Assembly: GCF_008801935.1 (NCBI RefSeq)
Contig: NZ_VZOT01000010.1
Span: forward strand, 1 to 64,000
Reading direction: 5' to 3'
DNA from: Comamonas kerstersii
GTDB lineage: Bacteria; Pseudomonadota; Gammaproteobacteria; Burkholderiales; Burkholderiaceae_C
DNA length: 64,000 nucleotides
The translations under genes and the position numbers were made by a program. Of the stretch, positions 43,062-51,240 are shown piece by piece. Numbering within the stretch: position 1 is the stretch's first letter; each line of letters starts with the position of its first letter. The notes beneath the pieces are model-generated. The model worked only from the letters and a program-made list of their open reading frames with translations. It ran no database searches and was not told the origin of the DNA.

Positions 43062-43097
43062 CCGGAAATCGGTAGGTATGCACCGCACGGTTTCCGC
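43062..43097. promoter_or_regulatory. Dyad operator, copy B (mating-pore operon)
   Basis: CCGGAAATCGGT (43062-43073), centre AGGTATGCACC, then CACGGTTTCCGC to 43097. This is the same design as copies A and C. The right arm runs into TTGACA (43098-43103). On the minus strand a TTGAGG -35-like box and a weak GAACAT -10 at 17-bp spacing lie about 100 bp upstream of the pilL start. Confidence 0.75.
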
Positions 43098-43103
43098 TTG
43101 ACA

Positions 43104-43250
43104 AGCGTTGCGATATGTGTCTGTTGGTTAGCAGGTGTAAAAGGGAAGCAAGCCGGGGCGTCTTGCAACTGGAAAAGGGGGGCTTACCGGCTACAGGCCC
43201 AACCCAAAGGGCGCGCCTCCTCCTCAACATTCGTCGGAGGCGCAAAGGAT
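43104..43250. other. Non-coding remnant between operator B and ptuB
   Basis: GC-rich sequence without a credible gene, ending at the ptuB stop. The rightward TTGACA of operator B faces it but no coding region follows; composition changes abruptly to AT-rich at about 43270. Confidence 0.4.
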
Positions 43251-44141
43251 TTACGGGGACTGGGAAATGGCTTTTAAAAGGTTGCTGTCAAGCATATTCA
43301 TCAAAGCCAAACACATAACTCGTTCCCAATGATTCGGGAAAGGATTTTGCTTAATAACTGGCTCTAAAATTATCAATTTGGCTGTATTCAAATCAATACT
43401 TGACGATCTAATCAGATTCTTAATCTGACCAACATAAATATCAATTCTAACTGCTGCCTCTTTAGCATACCTAATTTTCAAATCGAAATCATCAAAATGC
43501 TTTTGAACGCGTTTCTTATTTACTAATGTCCAATTGCTTGGCTGTTGTACGAAATATTCAATCTCAAAACATTTTGTCGTATGAGAAAATAAGCAATTTG
43601 CATGTATCCATTGTTCTGAAAAAAATATGTCACTATCAAGATATGGATGAATAATTTGATCTTCTTCTTTAAGGCTTATTGAGTCACCTTTACCATCCAT
43701 ATTACAGTCTCTACATGCTGGGACTAAATTAAGAGGAAGAACTGATAAATAAGGATAGTGAGTTTTAGCTAAAAAATGGTCCAAGTTTCGTGGACGACCT
43801 ATACCACCACAATATGGACATTTTTCATTAGCTGCCGTGAGTAATGAATCATAAATGGCTCTAGCAGGCTTACCAGATTTTGCAAAATAATTAGTGTATA
43901 ACTTAATTAAATCATTAGCACCCAACTCAGCCAAATAACTAAAATTTAATGGAATCAAGTTTTGAGCAAGATTGTATAAGGACCCAGATTTACCAAGGTT
44001 TAAATATGCATTTTCATAGACTGGAATAGCCTGCTGAATTTTTAAAATTTTTTGTTTTAAACATTCATCTCCAGTTATCCCTACAACAGATTCGTTAAAT
44101 GAATACGAATAATTGTACTTAGGTATATCTAATCGAAGCAT
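43251..44141 (-). CDS. ptuB: HNH endonuclease, PtuB-like (Septu-type defence)
   Basis: A 296-residue protein with an HNH nuclease core: CPYCGG (Cys108, Cys111), LDHFLAKTHYPYLSV (Asp121-His122), LNLVPACRDCN (Asn138, Cys143, Cys146, Asn147). The spacing DHF-x-K-x-YP-LSV-NLVP-C-CN is typical of HNH proteins paired with ABC-type ATPases in Septu. It presumably cuts invader nucleic acid when activated by PtuA. Four bp after ptuA. Strongly AT-rich compared with all neighbours, so recently acquired. It could also be the effector pair of a retron, but no reverse transcriptase or ncRNA is adjacent. Confidence 0.75.
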   Translation of the reverse strand: MLRLDIPKYNYSYSFNESVVGITGDECLKQKILKIQQAIPVYENAYLNLGKSGSLYNLAQNLIPLNFSYLAELGANDLIKLYTNYFAKSGKPARAIYDSLLTAANEKCPYCGGIGRPRNLDHFLAKTHYPYLSVLPLNLVPACRDCNMDGKGDSISLKEEDQIIHPYLDSDIFFSEQWIHANCLFSHTTKCFEIEYFVQQPSNWTLVNKKRVQKHFDDFDLKIRYAKEAAVRIDIYVGQIKNLIRSSSIDLNTAKLIILEPVIKQNPFPNHWERVMCLALMNMLDSNLLKAISQSP

Positions 44142-44145
44142 TTAA

Positions 44146-45651
44146 TCACCTTTTGTTCGCCAAAAGGGTCGCAAGTAAAGATCTAGCCTCCAACCCAAGT
44201 TGATGGTTATATTTATTAACTATAGATTCATATGTCCCTCCAGCATCCACCTCTTTAACCAACAAGTCATGGAAGCCAGAATTTATTACTTCAAGACCAA
44301 AAACTTCTCTTGTCAAAATACCAACATTCTCACCAAATGTTTCTATTTCAGGTCTTGTTGCTCTTAGGGATAGCCCACTTCTAGATATTTTCCAGACACA
44401 GGATTTAGGTATTTCTTGGAGCACTACCGGAGAATGAGTTGCAATTATCGCTACAGCGTTGCGATCAAGCGTTAATTCTGACAAGGCTCTCAGAAAAGCA
44501 GATAGCAAAGGAGGATGCAAATGACCTTCTGGCTCATCAATAATGATCAATGTTTTTTCTTCTACTTTTTCAATCAATTTTGCTATAGTCAGAAATACGA
44601 CAGCATGACCAGAACTCATTTTCTCAACTTTATTTTCCAAATGCCTTAAAAAATCATTCTTATTATCGACTATTAGTTTATCAAAACCCATTTGCGCAAA
44701 ATTTACATCAGAACTTAAAGTTTTAATTGCATTGATAAGTCTTATTTTCTTAGTGTCTAAAGACAGGCACTCGTGAAAGGATTTAATTATTTCTGATCGA
44801 ATTGTTTTTATATCTTTACCTCTACCATCTAATTCTTTAAGTCCAACATAAAAATAGCATGGACCTTTAGCTGGATCAGGTTGATCAGCAGGAGGTACAA
44901 ATGGATCAAAGGCACTAAAAGAAACTGAGATCAAGCTACTAAAAAAATTAGAATCTATTTGAGAATAGGCACCTGGAAATAAAGCTGTTTCAAATCTACA
45001 TTGAGCGGAAGTAGAACTAATAATTTCAACCATTCCATTTAGTATCTTTGTTTTTCCAACACCATTTCTACCAATAATCGCATGAACATTAGTACTTGGA
45101 GTTGATCCAACAATCACATTAAAAACGATATCTACAGGGGATAGATTACCTCCCTCATCTCTAACAAATTTAAAATTATAGTTTGTAAGAACTGCCCTGC
45201 CATTTAATACATTACTGAACTGCCCATGGATAGTAGTTAGGCTAACATATCGAAGAAGCGATGTAGTAAAAAAATCCTCACTCTCAAATTCGACAATTCT
45301 GTTAATGTTATAAACGATATCATTTAAACCTATTAATAGTTGCTCTCTCAAATCTTGTGGAAGATCGTATATTTTTTTGTAATAATCGACATCTTGACCC
45401 AAAGAAACAAAATTTGAATCCAAATTACTAAAATGGTGAGTTAAATGAGTATGCGTTGGTACCGAAGTAGTTTGACCTTTAAAACCAATTTTTACTTGAC
45501 CTATAGAATGCTTCACTCCATGGTTATCAAAAACCTCAAGATAAAACTGTGTGACAAATGAATAATCGTTCCATCTATCTATAGTAAGAAACGCTGTATT
45601 CGTGTAAATTGACGGCGTTGATTGGTTATTTTGTAGGACGAAAAATTGCAT
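44146..45651 (-). CDS. ptuA: ABC/SMC-like ATPase, PtuA-like (Septu-type defence)
   Basis: A 501-residue AAA/ABC-type ATPase. Walker A IIGRNGVGKTK (Gly194-Thr201), a signature-like SSGHAVVFLTIAKLI (346-360), Walker B LIIIDEPEGHLHPP (368-381) and switch His in IATHSPVV (403-410). An N-terminal 190-residue beta-rich part precedes Walker A. Arrangement and size fit PtuA, the sensor of type I Septu. ATG 45651 is preceded by GGTGG. Promoter on the minus strand from TTGACA (45702-45697), with a perfect palindrome at 45671-45686 between it and the gene. Very AT-rich. Confidence 0.75.
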   Translation of the reverse strand: MQFFVLQNNQSTPSIYTNTAFLTIDRWNDYSFVTQFYLEVFDNHGVKHSIGQVKIGFKGQTTSVPTHTHLTHHFSNLDSNFVSLGQDVDYYKKIYDLPQDLREQLLIGLNDIVYNINRIVEFESEDFFTTSLLRYVSLTTIHGQFSNVLNGRAVLTNYNFKFVRDEGGNLSPVDIVFNVIVGSTPSTNVHAIIGRNGVGKTKILNGMVEIISSTSAQCRFETALFPGAYSQIDSNFFSSLISVSFSAFDPFVPPADQPDPAKGPCYFYVGLKELDGRGKDIKTIRSEIIKSFHECLSLDTKKIRLINAIKTLSSDVNFAQMGFDKLIVDNKNDFLRHLENKVEKMSSGHAVVFLTIAKLIEKVEEKTLIIIDEPEGHLHPPLLSAFLRALSELTLDRNAVAIIATHSPVVLQEIPKSCVWKISRSGLSLRATRPEIETFGENVGILTREVFGLEVINSGFHDLLVKEVDAGGTYESIVNKYNHQLGLEARSLLATLLANKR

Positions 45652-45670
45652 TGAAATTCCACCAACTTAG

Positions 45671-45686
45671 AATGAGTTAACTCATT
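45671..45686. promoter_or_regulatory. 16-bp perfect palindrome in the ptuA promoter
   Basis: AATGAGTTAACTCATT, fully self-complementary, 20 bp upstream of ptuA ATG and downstream of the minus-strand TTGACA. It covers the expected -10/start region, so a bound repressor would block ptuAB transcription. No second copy was seen in the window. Confidence 0.65.
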
Positions 45687-45702
45687 ATGTGTTTTTTGTC
45701 AA

Positions 45703-45737
45703 GCGGAAAACGGTTGGTATACACCAAACGTTTTTCC
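45703..45737. promoter_or_regulatory. Dyad operator, copy C (ptuA | traI operon)
   Basis: GCGGAAAACGGTTGG (45703-45717), centre TATA, CACCAAACGTTTTTCC to 45737. It aligns with copy B in the same orientation through GGAAA-CGGT-GGTAT-CACC. Leftward it abuts TTGACA (minus, 45702-45697) facing ptuA; rightward it abuts ATGACA (45739-45744) facing the traI operon. Confidence 0.75.
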
Positions 45738-45738
45738 A

Positions 45739-45767
45739 ATGACAGCCTGTTACAGCATACCTATGGT
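45739..45767 (+). promoter_or_regulatory. Predicted promoter of the traI operon
   Basis: ATGACA (45739-45744), 17-bp spacer, TATGGT (45762-45767). Transcription would start near 45774, only a base or two before the ATG at 45776, so the first gene may be read from a leaderless message. Confidence 0.5.
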
Positions 45768-45775
45768 GTGCTGCT

Positions 45776-46315
45776 ATGCAAAACGGCCCGTTTCCCCCTA
45801 TCAAGCAAAGCGCCCTCCAAGAGCATCGGGCACAGCAGCATTTCCCATACCTTGGCCGGGACACGCTGGATCGTCAGCGTGCGATCTTCACCATCACGGA
45901 CACACTCAATCAGCTGGGCCAGGCCTCGCGCACCAGCACATTGCTGCGGTGGCTGGGGCGTTTTGATGGCATGGAAGCGCACCTTGAAGAGGACCAAGAT
46001 CCTCTGCTGTGCGTGCGCGCATTACTGATGGCAGCTGTGGCAGCACGGGTCAGCAGATCCACGGCCAACGAGTCACCCGACGATGCATGGGAGCGCATGG
46101 TTTCGTCCATCATGCGGCTTGACTTCGTCCACACCCACAGCAGCTGGGGCATCCATACGAAGTCGCGCATCAAGTGGGACCCGATGGGCCAGACCTGGCT
46201 GGAGTTCCTGGAGGAGGGCATGCCTGGGGAAAGCCTGACCACCTGGCTGCCTGGCTCTGGCAACCCGGACCTGGCCAGGCGAAGTGCTGCAGCCTTGCTG
46301 ACGGGCTATTTCTGA
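45776..46315 (+). CDS. Unknown protein coupled to the relaxase gene
   Basis: A 179-residue, probably soluble helical protein without signal or membrane segments. I recognise no family. Its stop overlaps the traI start (TGATG), so it is translationally coupled to the relaxase and may be an accessory or DNA-processing factor; that is context only. The ATG has no clear ribosome-binding site and lies next to the predicted transcription start. Confidence 0.65.
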   Translation: MQNGPFPPIKQSALQEHRAQQHFPYLGRDTLDRQRAIFTITDTLNQLGQASRTSTLLRWLGRFDGMEAHLEEDQDPLLCVRALLMAAVAARVSRSTANESPDDAWERMVSSIMRLDFVHTHSSWGIHTKSRIKWDPMGQTWLEFLEEGMPGESLTTWLPGSGNPDLARRSAAALLTGYF

Positions 46316-48858
46316 TGCAACTCCTTGGTCGAATCAACAGCTTGCTGCAGCAGGTGCAAACGCGATGGCTGGGTAAGCGGCCGCCGCCGGCGGATGCTGC
46401 GCCGCAGACTGCTGCTGCAGAGCCCGTGGTCGTTGCAGGCACAGAGCCAGGTTGGCTGCGCGTGCTCACCGCCTCACAACTGCTGCAGTGCGTAAAGGCC
46501 GACAAAGCGCTCGCTGAAATCTGGCGTCAGTCCAGGCAATCTGAAGCCACCTGGCAGCGTGATCTGCTGCCGGCAATCCATCGGTACGCGGAGTTTGTGC
46601 AACTGATGCCGGCCTCTGAAGCCCACCACCACGCGCATGCTGGGGGATTGCTGTCCCACACCATCGAGATGCTGTTGGCGGCAATGACCTGGCGCAACGC
46701 GCATCTGCTGCCCGAAGGGTCTGCGATTGAGGTGATCGACAGCCAGCGCGACCAGTGGACCTATGTGGTGTTCTTTGCGGCCTTGCTGCACGACATCGCC
46801 AAGCCGATGACGGATCTACGGATTCAATGGCGCTGCGATGGCATGGCCGACTCGGTGCGCTGGATGCCCAGTGGCGGCAGCCTGCTGCAGATCATGGACC
46901 AGCGCAGGGCGGGGGAGTACCTGGTGGACTTTGCCCCCAAGAGCCAGCGCGATTACAGCGCGCACACCAGACTGGCGCAGACCTTGATCTCTCGCGTTGC
47001 ACCTGCTTCAGCTTTGTCGTTCCTGGCCAGAGAGCCGAAGGCCCTGGGAGTGCTGGAGGCATACCTGTGTGGCCAGGACAAAGACAGCCTGGTGGCCACC
47101 ATCGTCAAGAAGGCCGACCAGGCCTCGACCAAGCGAGCTTTGCAAATCGGCAGCAAAGCCAGGTTTGCCACAGCCAAGGCGGTTCCGCTGGTGGATCTGC
47201 TGATGCAGGCCATGACCAGCATGCTGCAAGCTGGAACGGTGTTGCCGCTCAATCGCAATGGTGCTGCAGGATGGGTGTTTGAAGGGTCAGTCTGGTTTGT
47301 TGCTAAGCGCTTGGCAGACAGCGTGCGCGAGTGGGTCAAGACCCATGAGCCGGAGGAGGCGATTCCTGGCCAGGCCAAGAACGACCGTTTGTTTGACACC
47401 TGGCAGGAATACGGCGTCATCGATCTCAATCCTGCGACAGGTCAGGCGATTTGGTACGTCGAGGTCCACGGCAATGAGGCAGAGCAGGGGGGCTACACGC
47501 ATGAGTTTGCGATGCTGCGCTTTCCGCTGTCCAAGCTGTATGCCCAAGAAGGCATGTACCCAGCCCCTATGCGCGGGCACCTGGTGATCAAGGACAAGCG
47601 CAAAGCTCGTGCCGATGACCAGCAGGACCTGGCGCCAGCACTGACGGTGCCAGATGAGCACCAAACTGCTGCAGCGGAGGGCAACAGTCATCAGGATGCT
47701 GCAACACAAAGCAATCTGCATGAGGTTGCGCCAGATTCCACCAACCCGCCAGAAGCTGCGCCAGTCAAGCAAGCCAACCGGCAAGAAGCTGCGACAGCGC
47801 AAGACAGGAAGCTTGCACTTGTCATGCGTGAGCCGGCCTTCAGCAAACCGCCTCAAGCTGCTGCAGCTGCGAAGTCCAACGGCAAATCACCTGAGCCAAA
47901 GCCTGAAGCCAAGCTAGAACCAAGGCCTGAAGCCAAGCAGCGGCCTGCTGCCGCTACAAGCACGTTGGCTGATTCAACTGAACGCAGCGGCTCTAATGCT
48001 GGGCCAGTTTCCACCAACAGCAATGCACATGAGGCAGGCGATGATGCGTATTTGCTGGACGACAACCTCTACCTGGACATGGCAGAAAGCGCGGCCGCGA
48101 ACAACCGGCCAGCAACGCGAGCTCCACAACGCCCAATCAAGAAGGCCGCAGGAGCTGCGGCGCCAACCGTGCAATCACACCAAACTGGCGCAAGCACTGT
48201 TCCGGCTTCGCCACGGCAGCAAACGCACCAGCAGCCTTCCATCCAATCACATCAAACTGCAGCAATTCAGAGCAAGCCCAAGCCGGTGGAACAGATTCCC
48301 ACACCCGTCAGGCGGGTGAGTCAAGAGTTCCGTGACCTCATGGAGCTGGACGACATCCCGGCGATTCTTCCGCGCACAGCGGTCAAGCCGGCGGCCGCCG
48401 CGCATCCCAATGAGCCCGTGCTGCTGGTGCAGCAGCTGCCGGATCTGCCTGGCCAAGAGGAAGCTGCAGCGGCGCAAGAACCCAGTGATCTGGTGGTGGA
48501 CTTTATGCAGTGGGTTCAGCAAGGCCTGGTCAGCCGTGAACTCAAATACAACGAAGCTGGAGCCGTGGTGCATTTTGTGCCGGAGGGTATGGCGCTGGTG
48601 TCGCCGAGGATCTTCAAGGACTACGCAGCTGCTGTCGATGGTGATGCGAACTTGACCGAGCTGGCCAGCAAGGCCCAGCGCGAGCTGATCAAGTGTGGCT
48701 GGCATTTGCCTGGGCCCAATCGGACCAACATCGTCAAGTACGCCATCCAGGGGCGCGGTGGAGATGTCGTGGGCAATTTGTCGTGCGTTGTCTTGCTTGA
48801 ACCGTTCCGCTGGGTCCAGCCGGTGCCTCCGAACAATCCAGCTCTGGCTAAGAGCTAG
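46315..48858 (+). CDS. traI: TraI, MobH-type relaxase
   Basis: An 847-residue relaxase of the MobH class (TraI_2; ICE TraI of Pseudomonas type). The N-terminal domain has HHHAHAGGLLSHTIEML (residues 104-120) and ALLHDIAKPM (His159-Asp160), the metal-binding HD-type core that nicks and joins oriT. About residues 440-720 are a low-complexity Ala/Gln/Pro/Lys linker with PEPKPEAKLEPRPEAK-type repeats. The C-terminal domain (VVDFMQWVQQGLVSRELKYNEAGAVVHFV) is the conserved TraI_2 C-terminus. The start at 46315 overlaps the upstream stop; the frame is open from 46174. Last transfer gene before the chromosome-like region. Confidence 0.92.
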   Translation: MQLLGRINSLLQQVQTRWLGKRPPPADAAPQTAAAEPVVVAGTEPGWLRVLTASQLLQCVKADKALAEIWRQSRQSEATWQRDLLPAIHRYAEFVQLMPASEAHHHAHAGGLLSHTIEMLLAAMTWRNAHLLPEGSAIEVIDSQRDQWTYVVFFAALLHDIAKPMTDLRIQWRCDGMADSVRWMPSGGSLLQIMDQRRAGEYLVDFAPKSQRDYSAHTRLAQTLISRVAPASALSFLAREPKALGVLEAYLCGQDKDSLVATIVKKADQASTKRALQIGSKARFATAKAVPLVDLLMQAMTSMLQAGTVLPLNRNGAAGWVFEGSVWFVAKRLADSVREWVKTHEPEEAIPGQAKNDRLFDTWQEYGVIDLNPATGQAIWYVEVHGNEAEQGGYTHEFAMLRFPLSKLYAQEGMYPAPMRGHLVIKDKRKARADDQQDLAPALTVPDEHQTAAAEGNSHQDAATQSNLHEVAPDSTNPPEAAPVKQANRQEAATAQDRKLALVMREPAFSKPPQAAAAAKSNGKSPEPKPEAKLEPRPEAKQRPAAATSTLADSTERSGSNAGPVSTNSNAHEAGDDAYLLDDNLYLDMAESAAANNRPATRAPQRPIKKAAGAAAPTVQSHQTGASTVPASPRQQTHQQPSIQSHQTAAIQSKPKPVEQIPTPVRRVSQEFRDLMELDDIPAILPRTAVKPAAAAHPNEPVLLVQQLPDLPGQEEAAAAQEPSDLVVDFMQWVQQGLVSRELKYNEAGAVVHFVPEGMALVSPRIFKDYAAAVDGDANLTELASKAQRELIKCGWHLPGPNRTNIVKYAIQGRGGDVVGNLSCVVLLEPFRWVQPVPPNNPALAKS

Positions 48859-49076
48859 GCTATGTTCGGGCATCGAGATTGTGGTTATGTTAACTTTTTC
48901 TCACCAAAACCTAACACTTGCCGGCCTAGATCTGCACGTAAAAGCTGATTCATTTCAATCATCTACGTGGATGCTGGTCAGATTGACAGTTGACAGTTGC
49001 AAGGGAACAACATACAGTTCGAACCGTGCATCAACGAGGTTTTGCGGCGTTGCTTTGACGAAGTTCTCTATAAATC

Positions 49077-49099
49077 AATAGCTTACGAGCTATTTTTTT
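49077..49099 (+). terminator. Intrinsic terminator downstream of traI
   Basis: AATAGCT, loop TACG, AGCTATT followed by a T-run to 49099. It lies about 220 bp after the traI stop. Confidence 0.65.
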
Positions 49100-49199
49100 G
49101 TAGAAGTCATAGATATACAATGTATATTATGTTAAATAACTAATGTATGAAGCTATCCAGTCATCGCAGCATAGCTTGGGTACTGCACTATTGAAAACA

Positions 49200-49282
49200 G
49201 AGCTGCTTGCGTTGAATTCATATGGTTTTTAATGGCATATGACTTTGAAAACAAGATTTTGCAAGCGCTAGCAGCTATTTTT
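49200..49282. repeat. Extragenic hairpin repeat, copy 1
   Basis: Starts GAGCTGCTTGCG and ends CGCTAGCAGCT before a T-run, with a central GACTTTGAAAACAAGA part. It shares outer (GAGCTGC...GCAGCTC) and inner (TTTCAAAG/CTTTGAAA-like) elements with the repeat at 61683-61760, and CGCTTG-type arms with 58570-58627. Confidence 0.55.
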
Positions 49283-49381
49283 TGTGAAGTGCTTGTGCGT
49301 TGGCGTGTGTGCCACATGCATGAAAAAGCCGTGCTGAGATTGCTCTCAGCACGGCTGGATGGTTCGAAGGTGCAAAGCGCG

Positions 49382-50683
49382 TCAGTCGTATGTCTTGGGG
49401 ATGAGCTTTTGCACCTGCTCTGCCGTCACGGGTTGCGCCTGAGCGCCCCATTGCGCACGCATCCAGGTGGCCAGTCCTGCAACGTCTTCTGCACTCATGC
49501 GGTCGGCAAAACCAGGCATGGCATACATGCGCTCGTTGCCAGCAAAGGTCTGCGTCTGTACGCCATGGAGGATGACTGTGACCAGATTGTTCGGGTCTTC
49601 CATCATGACGGCAGTATTGCCACGCATGGGCGGCGCGACATTGGGAATGCCCTCACCACTTACGCCGTGGCATGCCGCGCAGGCAGACATATAGCTCAGG
49701 CGGCCTGGCTGCAGCAGTGGATCAGAAGCTATCGGCAATGCTTCGGGAGCAGGTGCTGCAGTCAGCAGCTTGCCTTGCTTGTCGGTCATCAGATAGGTAG
49801 CAATCGCATCTACATCTTCGCGCTGCATGGCGCTGGTGGAGAAATGCGTCACTGTGTACATGCTGCCAAACGATGTGCCCTGCGCCGAAGTGCCTGTGCG
49901 CAGATACTGGCTCAGCGATGCCGCATCAAAGCCGCGCTGTGCCAGCGTTTCAGCCGTGATGTTGGGCACCGTCAAGCCGTCAATCGCATCACCGCCCTGC
50001 AAGGAGCGCGAGAACGACACCCCCATGGTGATATTGCGTGGCGTATGGCAGGCACCGCAGTGGCCCAGGCCTTCCACCAGATAGGCACCGCGCAGCCATT
50101 GCTCGGAAGCGCCCTGGCGTGTGGGTGGTTCACGGTCCGGGAAGTTGATCAGCGCCCAGAAGTTCATGAACGGACGCACGGGCAAGGTGAACACGCCGGT
50201 GTTGTTCACATTGGGCTGTGCAATGGGCGGCACGCTCATGATGTAGGCATACAGGGCGTCGATATCGTCAGGCCGCGTAATGTGCGTGAACACAAACGGC
50301 ATGCCGGGATACAGATTGCGATTGCCGGGTGCAATGCCATCACGCATCACGCGGTGAAAGTCTTCACGCGTGTACTTGCCAATACCGTAGGTGGGGTCTG
50401 GCGTGATGTTGGTGGAGTGCAACGTGCCAAAAGGTGTGTCAATGGGCACGCCCCCTGCTCCCATGGGACCCTGGGCCTGCGAGTGGCAGCCCATGCAGTT
50501 ACCTGCCAGCGCCAGTTCCCGGCCTGTGGGGATCAGGTCATGCATCTGGGCATCACTGAGCGGCTGTTTGGCCTGCGGGGCGACGCTGCTGCTACGAAAC
50601 ACGCCAACCAGCACGGCAATGGACAAGACGATCAGCAGAATCAGAATGCCCAGCAGGCTGTTGCGCAAGGTATGGCTTTTCAT
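49382..50683 (-). CDS. Triheme cytochrome c, electron acceptor of the Mo-hydroxylase
   Basis: A 433-residue membrane-anchored cytochrome c. An N-terminal helix (LLGILILLIVLSIAVLVGVF) is followed by three CxxCH haem sites: CMGCH, CGACH and CAACH. This is the adhB/gluconate-dehydrogenase cytochrome type, which passes electrons from a periplasmic dehydrogenase to the respiratory chain. Start 50683 has GGAG at ideal distance; the ATG at 50689 abuts the same GGAG directly. It is the third gene of the Mo-hydroxylase operon. Substrate of the enzyme cannot be read from sequence. Confidence 0.88.
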   Translation of the reverse strand: MKSHTLRNSLLGILILLIVLSIAVLVGVFRSSSVAPQAKQPLSDAQMHDLIPTGRELALAGNCMGCHSQAQGPMGAGGVPIDTPFGTLHSTNITPDPTYGIGKYTREDFHRVMRDGIAPGNRNLYPGMPFVFTHITRPDDIDALYAYIMSVPPIAQPNVNNTGVFTLPVRPFMNFWALINFPDREPPTRQGASEQWLRGAYLVEGLGHCGACHTPRNITMGVSFSRSLQGGDAIDGLTVPNITAETLAQRGFDAASLSQYLRTGTSAQGTSFGSMYTVTHFSTSAMQREDVDAIATYLMTDKQGKLLTAAPAPEALPIASDPLLQPGRLSYMSACAACHGVSGEGIPNVAPPMRGNTAVMMEDPNNLVTVILHGVQTQTFAGNERMYAMPGFADRMSAEDVAGLATWMRAQWGAQAQPVTAEQVQKLIPKTYD

Positions 50684-50694
50684 CGTCATCTCCT

Positions 50695-51240
50695 TCAGCC
50701 GATTACGCAGCCTGGTGTCTTCAGCGCCACTTCCTCTACCGCCTGGTAGTAACGGACATAGCCCGTGCAGCGGCAGATGTGGTCGTTCAACGATGCCTCA
50801 ATACGGCTGCGCAGCTCAGCGCGCGCTACCGGCTTTTGCTTGAGGGACTCAATGAAGACGGTGGCAGCCGTCACAAAGCCCGGTGTGCAGTAGCCGCACT
50901 GGAAGGAAAAGTGCTCGATAAAGGCTTGCTGCACGGGTGTGAGTTCCTGCACCTGCCCTTTTTCGTCACGCTTGGCCTGGCCTTCAATGGTGATGATCTT
51001 CTTGCCATTGAAGAAATGGGCATCAAACACGCAGGTACGCGTCTCTATGGGTGTATTGCCTTCGCGCAGCTCCATGACCGTGCAGGCATGGCATATGCCT
51101 TGGCCGCAGCCAAAACGTGTGCCTGTCAGGTTCAGATAGTCATGCAGAAAGTCGATCATGGGCATACCGACGGGTACGTCCACAGGGCCAATGCTTTGAC
51201 CATTGATCGTCAGTGCAAGGGGGCGTTTTTCCAGACTCAT
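50695..51240 (-). CDS. (2Fe-2S) subunit of a molybdenum hydroxylase (IorA-like)
   Basis: A 181-residue two-cluster iron-sulfur subunit. The plant-ferredoxin-type site is CGQGICHACTVM with further Cys in RTCVFD, and the C-terminal site is CGYCTPGF ... HICRCTGYVRYYQAV. It transfers electrons from the Mo centre to cytochrome c. No signal peptide, so it is presumably co-exported with the Tat-signal Mo subunit. ATGA overlap with the Mo-subunit gene. Confidence 0.92.
   Translation of the reverse strand: MSLEKRPLALTINGQSIGPVDVPVGMPMIDFLHDYLNLTGTRFGCGQGICHACTVMELREGNTPIETRTCVFDAHFFNGKKIITIEGQAKRDEKGQVQELTPVQQAFIEHFSFQCGYCTPGFVTAATVFIESLKQKPVARAELRSRIEASLNDHICRCTGYVRYYQAVEEVALKTPGCVIG

Larger units (their letters stand above)
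48859..49381. other. Non-coding gap at the right end of the ICE gene block
   Basis: No supported gene. It holds a terminator at 49077-49099, an AT-rich stretch (49100-49160), and a Comamonad-type hairpin repeat at 49200-49282. The right border of the element probably lies here, but no tRNA end or att duplicate is visible. Confidence 0.5.

Noticed and set aside
43115-43318. Small plus-strand frame downstream of the rightward TTGACA of operator B
   Set aside because: No ribosome-binding site, basic low-information translation and overlap with the ptuB end; treated as non-coding.
43251-45651. Retron with PtuAB effector
   Set aside because: No reverse transcriptase gene and no msr/msd-like structured region is adjacent; the pair starts directly at the shared promoter.
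49015-49030. GTTCGAACC, resembling a tRNA T-loop and thus a possible att site
   Set aside because: No flanking acceptor or anticodon stem can be folded and no CCA-like end follows; also no repeat of it was found.
49232-50749. 505-codon open frame on the plus strand
   Set aside because: Antisense to the triheme cytochrome c gene, whose CxxCH motifs and coupling with the 2Fe-2S subunit are unambiguous.
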